In this document: positions 6,856 through 10,223 of the stretch, in pieces | How the letters are laid out: each line of letters begins with the position of its first letter | Numbering within the stretch: the first letter of the stretch is position 1 | Assembly (NCBI GenBank): GCA_946481605.1 | Contig: CAMLPA010000091.1 | Location: 1-10,223 of the forward strand | DNA from: an uncultured Flavihumibacter sp. | Lineage (GTDB): Bacteria > Bacteroidota > Bacteroidia > Chitinophagales > Chitinophagaceae | Direction of reading: 5' to 3' | Length of the DNA: 10,223 nt | Translations under genes and position numbers: made by a program | Notes under the pieces: generated by a model | The model's database searches: none | Seen by the model: the letters and a program-made list of their open reading frames with translations, nothing else | What the model was told of the DNA's origin: nothing

Positions 6856-7863
6856 TTAAGTTTGGCTGATGAGTTGTTCTTCCTCCTCTTCTCCGAAACG
6901 TGTTTGTACTTCCATCGATCGTATGCCCTGCTCGTTGAGGTACCTGCTGAACACAGATTGGAAACCGTGGGTAACGTAAACGGTGGAGGCATTTGTGGCT
7001 TTTACTGCGGTGAGTAACCCTTGCCAGTCGGCGTGGTCGCTTAACACAAATCCTGCGTCTGCATTTCTTCTCCTGCGGTTCCCGCGTACCTGCATCCATC
7101 CGCTGCAAATGCCGGTGGCATGGGGGCCGAAACGACGCATCCACGGGCTGTCATCCGCGCCTGGCGGTGCAATTACAATGGCTTTTTTCAACCGGGCAGG
7201 ATCTGTATCCGGCGTAACACGGATCACTTCCGGTAGTTTGTGGCCCGCCGCAATCAACGCCTGGTGCACGTTCCACACTGCGCCATGTACATACACTTCT
7301 CCGGTAATGCTGTGCAAACAGGGCAGGATGCGTTGTGCCTTTCCCAGACTGTAGGCCAGTAGAATGGAACTCATGTTCTTCTCCAGGTTTTGCCGTACCC
7401 AACTTTGCATCCGTTCAAAAATCTGTGCCTCGGGTTCCCATTGGTAGATAGGGAGTCCGAAAGTGGATTCTGTAATAAAATTGTGGCACTGCACGGGCTC
7501 GAAAGTGCCGCTCATACCATCATTCTCCAGTTTATAATCGCCGCTCACCACCCACACTTCACCTTTGTATTCCACCCTGATCTGGGAAGAACCAATGATA
7601 TGCCCTGCCGGATGTAGAGAAACTTTTACACCATTCATCAGCGTACTTTCGTTCCACTCCACGGTGCTGTAATTGCCGGGGCCAAGCCTTAATTGAAGGA
7701 TGGGCAAACTGGCGCTGTGGCACAAATAATACTGTGATCCCCAGCGAGCGTGGTCGCTGTGCGCATGCGTGATCACCGCATACCGCACGGGTTGCCAGGG
7801 ATCAATATAGAAATCACCCTGCGCGCAGTAAATACCTTTTTCCGTGAATTGAAGCAATGGCAT
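6856..7863 (-). CDS. Ligase-associated DNA damage response exonuclease (metallo-beta-lactamase/beta-CASP fold)
   Basis: This is a predicted nuclease of the SNM1/CPSF-like metallo-beta-lactamase superfamily, 335 aa from the chosen ATG. It is expected to resect or clean DNA ends for the neighbouring ligase. Visible metal-site motifs are THAHSDH (32-38), HPAGHIIGSS (84-93), SGDYK (107-111), SDHAD (275-279) and the C-terminal VTHG (297-300). The ATG at 7863 is preferred because family members begin just before GIYCAQGDFYIDPW. An in-frame TTG at 7890 would add nine residues. The A of this ATG is the last base of a perfect inverted repeat (7863-7889). The stop lies 3 bp before the ligase ATG. Upstream, the binding-fold gene ends 48 bp away without a terminator-like structure, so read-through from guaA is possible. 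Confidence 0.92.
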   Translation of the reverse strand: MPLLQFTEKGIYCAQGDFYIDPWQPVRYAVITHAHSDHARWGSQYYLCHSASLPILQLRLGPGNYSTVEWNESTLMNGVKVSLHPAGHIIGSSQIRVEYKGEVWVVSGDYKLENDGMSGTFEPVQCHNFITESTFGLPIYQWEPEAQIFERMQSWVRQNLEKNMSSILLAYSLGKAQRILPCLHSITGEVYVHGAVWNVHQALIAAGHKLPEVIRVTPDTDPARLKKAIVIAPPGADDSPWMRRFGPHATGICSGWMQVRGNRRRRNADAGFVLSDHADWQGLLTAVKATNASTVYVTHGFQSVFSRYLNEQGIRSMEVQTRFGEEEEEQLISQT

Positions 7864-7889
7864 GTTGATAGCGTTGTTTTCTATCAACA
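7863..7889. promoter_or_regulatory. Perfect 9-bp inverted repeat at the exonuclease start (operator or start-blocking hairpin)
   Basis: TGTTGATAG (7863-7871) and CTATCAACA (7881-7889) are perfect inverted arms around a 9-base loop. On the minus strand the structure occupies the leader and ends on the A of the exonuclease ATG. It is not followed by a T run in either direction, so it is not a terminator. It could be a dyad operator at the head of the repair cluster, or an mRNA hairpin that hides the start codon. It differs in sequence from the paired sites at 204-240. Confidence 0.45.
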
Positions 7890-7911
7890 AGTGGAAGGGG
7901 AGAAGGTTGGC

Positions 7912-9069
7912 TTACCTGGCCGCGGTTACCACGCCATTCATTTTAGATACGAGGTACACTTTTTTGTTCTCGAAATAATCCAGTGTATCGGTCTGTTTGT
8001 TGAGGACAGGCTGAACATCGTAATCTGTGAATACGTCAAATTTATCGACCGCGAGGTTGGAACTCACATCGCGCCCGTATTCCAGGAGCAGCCTTCCATA
8101 TTTCCAGGCGGCGCCGTATCCCCAGAAAACCATGTCGCTGGGGCGGGAATAGAACTTGTTCTTATACAATTCAGTGATGGCCACGCTGATTTTGTCGGTG
8201 CGTGGATTGTATAGCGGTGCCGTATAAACGATTTCGAGGTCTCTGTATTCCGGTTTGTTCAGTTCACGGTAGCCGTCCCATGTGGGCATGCCAATGAGTT
8301 TGGACCGGTATTCCTTTGTAAGCGGGGCAATGGTGGCTGCCAGTTGTTTCGAGAACAACTCGTCCATAGTGCCTGCGATACATACATTCGTTGTGTTACT
8401 ATCCAGGAAGGGAAGAATATCTTCTGTTGTAAAATCCGCGTCAAGTTCCACGAACTTTGTTTTAACCGGCGTGCCGGTAGCGGTATTCCCGGTTTCCGTA
8501 TAAAGGTCCTTCAGCCAGGCATCCTGGGCAGATTTCCTTCTGAAATAAACCACGTTGTGCAACGCATGTGTTTTTTGAAGGAACTGGTAGATGGTGCGGA
8601 AATGCGCGGGCAAAGTGGAATTCAGCACAACGAAATAAGGATTGTTCACCACGCCCGCATCATTGGGGAAGCTGGAGGAAATGAACGGAATCTTTCTTTC
8701 GAGTGCAACGTTGGCGAGTATGCGTACTTCATCAGCCGATGCCGCACCGATGATCATTTCCACTTCAGGCATTTCGCGCACCTGTGTGGTAAATGGCTTC
8801 GATTTTGATTTGGTATCGTACACAAATACTTCCAGCGGAACACCTTCAAGGTTCATGGAATCAAGCGCCAATTGTACGCCCTGGTAGAATTCCAGTCCGG
8901 GAATGATGTAACGTGGGAGGGTGTTCCCGTGTTTATACTGAAAACCATTGTAAGCCGAATCGAGGTACAAAGGAGCGAATACCGCCAGTTTATGCCTGAA
9001 AGGGGTTTGTGCCAAAAGTTGAACGCTGCAGAGCAGTGCCAGTATAAAAAACGGGAAGCGTTTGTTCAT
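7912..9069 (-). CDS. Exported type I periplasmic-binding-fold protein (ABC substrate-binding-like)
   Basis: This is a 385-aa protein resembling the leucine/branched-chain amino acid binding type (Peripla_BP_6-like). From the ATG at 9069 it opens with MNKR, a hydrophobic core and LLAQ, a plausible Sec signal peptide cleaved near residues 20-21. Cys14 is preceded by leucines, so there is no proper lipobox. Features of the fold include LAVFAPLYLDSAYNG, the ligand-binding-like GLEFYQGVQLALDSM, MIIGAASADEV (the usual 'GP/GA-x-S' loop region), KIPFISSSFPN and MVFWGYGAAWKYGRLLLEYG. No permease or ATPase gene accompanies it, so transport is not supported; a sensing, cell-envelope or enzyme-activating role is equally possible. 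A longer reading from 9105 would overlap the guaA stop and bury the signal peptide, so I reject it. The gap to guaA is 26 bp. The ligand is unknown. Confidence 0.75.
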   Translation of the reverse strand: MNKRFPFFILALLCSVQLLAQTPFRHKLAVFAPLYLDSAYNGFQYKHGNTLPRYIIPGLEFYQGVQLALDSMNLEGVPLEVFVYDTKSKSKPFTTQVREMPEVEMIIGAASADEVRILANVALERKIPFISSSFPNDAGVVNNPYFVVLNSTLPAHFRTIYQFLQKTHALHNVVYFRRKSAQDAWLKDLYTETGNTATGTPVKTKFVELDADFTTEDILPFLDSNTTNVCIAGTMDELFSKQLAATIAPLTKEYRSKLIGMPTWDGYRELNKPEYRDLEIVYTAPLYNPRTDKISVAITELYKNKFYSRPSDMVFWGYGAAWKYGRLLLEYGRDVSSNLAVDKFDVFTDYDVQPVLNKQTDTLDYFENKKVYLVSKMNGVVTAAR

Positions 9070-9095
9070 CCGTCCGGGTTTATATGAAAAATCGG

Positions 9096-10223
9096 TTACT
9101 CCCACTCAATGGTTGCAGGAGGCTTACTGCTGATATCGTACACCACCCGGTTGATGCCCCTTACGTTGTTGATGATATCGTTAGACATCTGCGCGAGGAA
9201 CTGGTAGGGGAGATGCGCCCAATCGGCGGTCATGCCATCTACTGAAGTCACGGCGCGCAGTGCGATCGTGTATTCGTAAGTTCTTTCATCGCCCATTACG
9301 CCCACACTTTTCACAGGGAGGAGGATGGCTCCGGCCTGCCATACTTTATCGTACAACTGGTGCTCTTTCAACCCTTTGGTATAGATATGATCAGCTTCCT
9401 GCAATAACTGTACCTTTTCTTCGGTCACTTCTCCCAATATGCGGATCGCGAGCCCTGGTCCCGGGAACGGGTGGCGGTACAAAAGATCGTAGGGGATGCC
9501 GAGTTCAAGTCCCACCCTGCGTACTTCGTCTTTAAACAGGAAACGCAGTGGCTCCACGAGTCCCATTTTCATTGTATCAGGGAGACCGCCCACATTGTGG
9601 TGTGATTTGATGGTAACCGATGGGCCGTGTACGGAAACACTTTCAATTACGTCGGGATAAATGGTGCCCTGTCCGAGCATTTCAACGCCATCCACGTGCT
9701 GGGACTCATCCTGGAACACTTCTATAAAAAGTCTGCCGATGGTTTTTCTTTTTTCTTCGGGATCGCTTTTACCGGCGAGTTCGCCATAGAATTTCTCCCG
9801 CGCGTCAACGCCTTTTACGTTGAGGCCGAGTTGCGCGTAAATATCCAGTACCTGCTGGAACTCGTTTTTGCGCAATACACCGTTGTCTACGAAAATGCCG
9901 TAAAGCCGGTCGCCGATAGCGCGGTGTATGAGTGTGGCTGCCACGGTACTGTCAACACCGCCGCTCAACGCCATGATTACTTTTTTGTCGCCGATCTGTT
10001 TTTTCAGCGCTTCCACGGTATCGGAGATAAAGTGGGCCGGTGTCCAGTCCTGGGTACATCCGCATGTTTTCACGAGGAAATTGCTAATGATCTTTTTTCC
10101 CTCGGTGGAATGGTACACTTCCGGATGGAACTGAAGGCCGTATAATGGATTCGTATCGCTGCCGTTCTTTCTGAAGGCGGCCACGGGGATACTATCTGTG
10201 GTAGCGAGTATTTCAAAACCTTG
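9096..10223 (-). CDS. guaA: GMP synthase (glutamine-hydrolysing), C-terminal 375 residues (cut by window edge)
   Basis: GuaA converts XMP to GMP with ATP and glutamine-derived ammonia, the last step of guanine nucleotide synthesis, in the cytoplasm. The reading frame is open to the window edge. The fragment starts in the glutaminase domain ([16 protein letters not shown]), which still carries the catalytic His and Glu in QFHPEV; the nucleophilic Cys lies outside the window. The ATP-pyrophosphatase domain follows with the P-loop SGGVDS (fragment residues 87-92), [12 protein letters not shown], and [15 protein letters not shown]. The C-terminal dimerisation domain ends in [18 protein letters not shown], the family's conserved tail. 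A GTG at 10184 is an internal valine codon, not the start. No truncation or missing residue is seen in the visible part. Confidence 0.97.
   Translation of the reverse strand, partial: QGFEILATTDSIPVAAFRKNGSDTNPLYGLQFHPEVYHSTEGKKIISNFLVKTCGCTQDWTPAHFISDTVEALKKQIGDKKVIMALSGGVDSTVAATLIHRAIGDRLYGIFVDNGVLRKNEFQQVLDIYAQLGLNVKGVDAREKFYGELAGKSDPEEKRKTIGRLFIEVFQDESQHVDGVEMLGQGTIYPDVIESVSVHGPSVTIKSHHNVGGLPDTMKMGLVEPLRFLFKDEVRRVGLELGIPYDLLYRHPFPGPGLAIRILGEVTEEKVQLLQEADHIYTKGLKEHQLYDKVWQAGAILLPVKSVGVMGDERTYEYTIALRAVTSVDGMTADWAHLPYQFLAQMSNDIINNVRGINRVVYDISSKPPATIEWE

Noticed and set aside
9028..9030. Cys14 of the binding-fold protein as a lipoprotein anchor
   Set aside because: The cysteine is preceded by Leu-Leu instead of a small residue and lies within the hydrophobic core, so the lipobox rule is not met.
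9069..9105. Longer start for the binding-fold protein upstream of 9069
   Set aside because: It would overlap the guaA stop region and put 12 polar residues before an otherwise standard signal peptide.
9627..10145. 172-codon plus-strand open frame inside guaA
   Set aside because: It is antisense to conserved ATP-pyrophosphatase motifs of GuaA, and its composition follows from the opposite strand.

Overview
The window looks like chromosomal DNA from a member of the Bacteroidota, most likely near the Chitinophagia. This is inferred from the protein flavour, the lack of Shine-Dalgarno-like leaders, a TACCTTTA -7-like box and the gene set. Apart from one transcription factor, every gene is on the minus strand, and coding density is very high. 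I see no RNA gene, insertion sequence or CRISPR array.

From left to right, the window opens with the N-terminal 49 codons of surE, read leftward and cut by the edge. A 91-bp divergent region follows, holding two near-identical palindromic sites directly in front of a plus-strand gene for an XRE/S24 (LexA/CI-like) self-cleaving repressor. That gene converges on a run of minus-strand genes. In transcription order (right to left) these are guaA (partial), an exported type I periplasmic-binding-fold protein, the ligase-associated exonuclease, an ATP-dependent DNA ligase, an Lhr-type DEXH helicase, the PdeM-type phosphoesterase and a class II/IV-like histone deacetylase family hydrolase.

The core is the four-gene ligase-associated DNA damage response (LDR) cluster (exonuclease, ligase, helicase, PdeM), a recognised but poorly characterised bacterial repair module. 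The products would plausibly process DNA ends (nuclease and phosphoesterase), remodel or unwind them (helicase) and seal them (ligase). The window adds four things to the known layout. A terminator-like hairpin splits the cluster between ligase and helicase. A perfect 9-bp inverted repeat sits on the exonuclease start codon. A deacetylase gene lies 5 bp behind pdeM. A repressor with an intact Ala-Gly/Ser/Lys self-cleavage set lies just beyond the cluster. A link between that repressor and the repair genes is a hypothesis, because its recognisable operator-like sites occur only at its own promoter.

At the right edge, guaA (GMP synthase) and the binding-fold gene are separated by 26 bp. The binding-fold gene ends 48 bp before the exonuclease ATG, so the first half of the repair cluster may be read from the guaA side.
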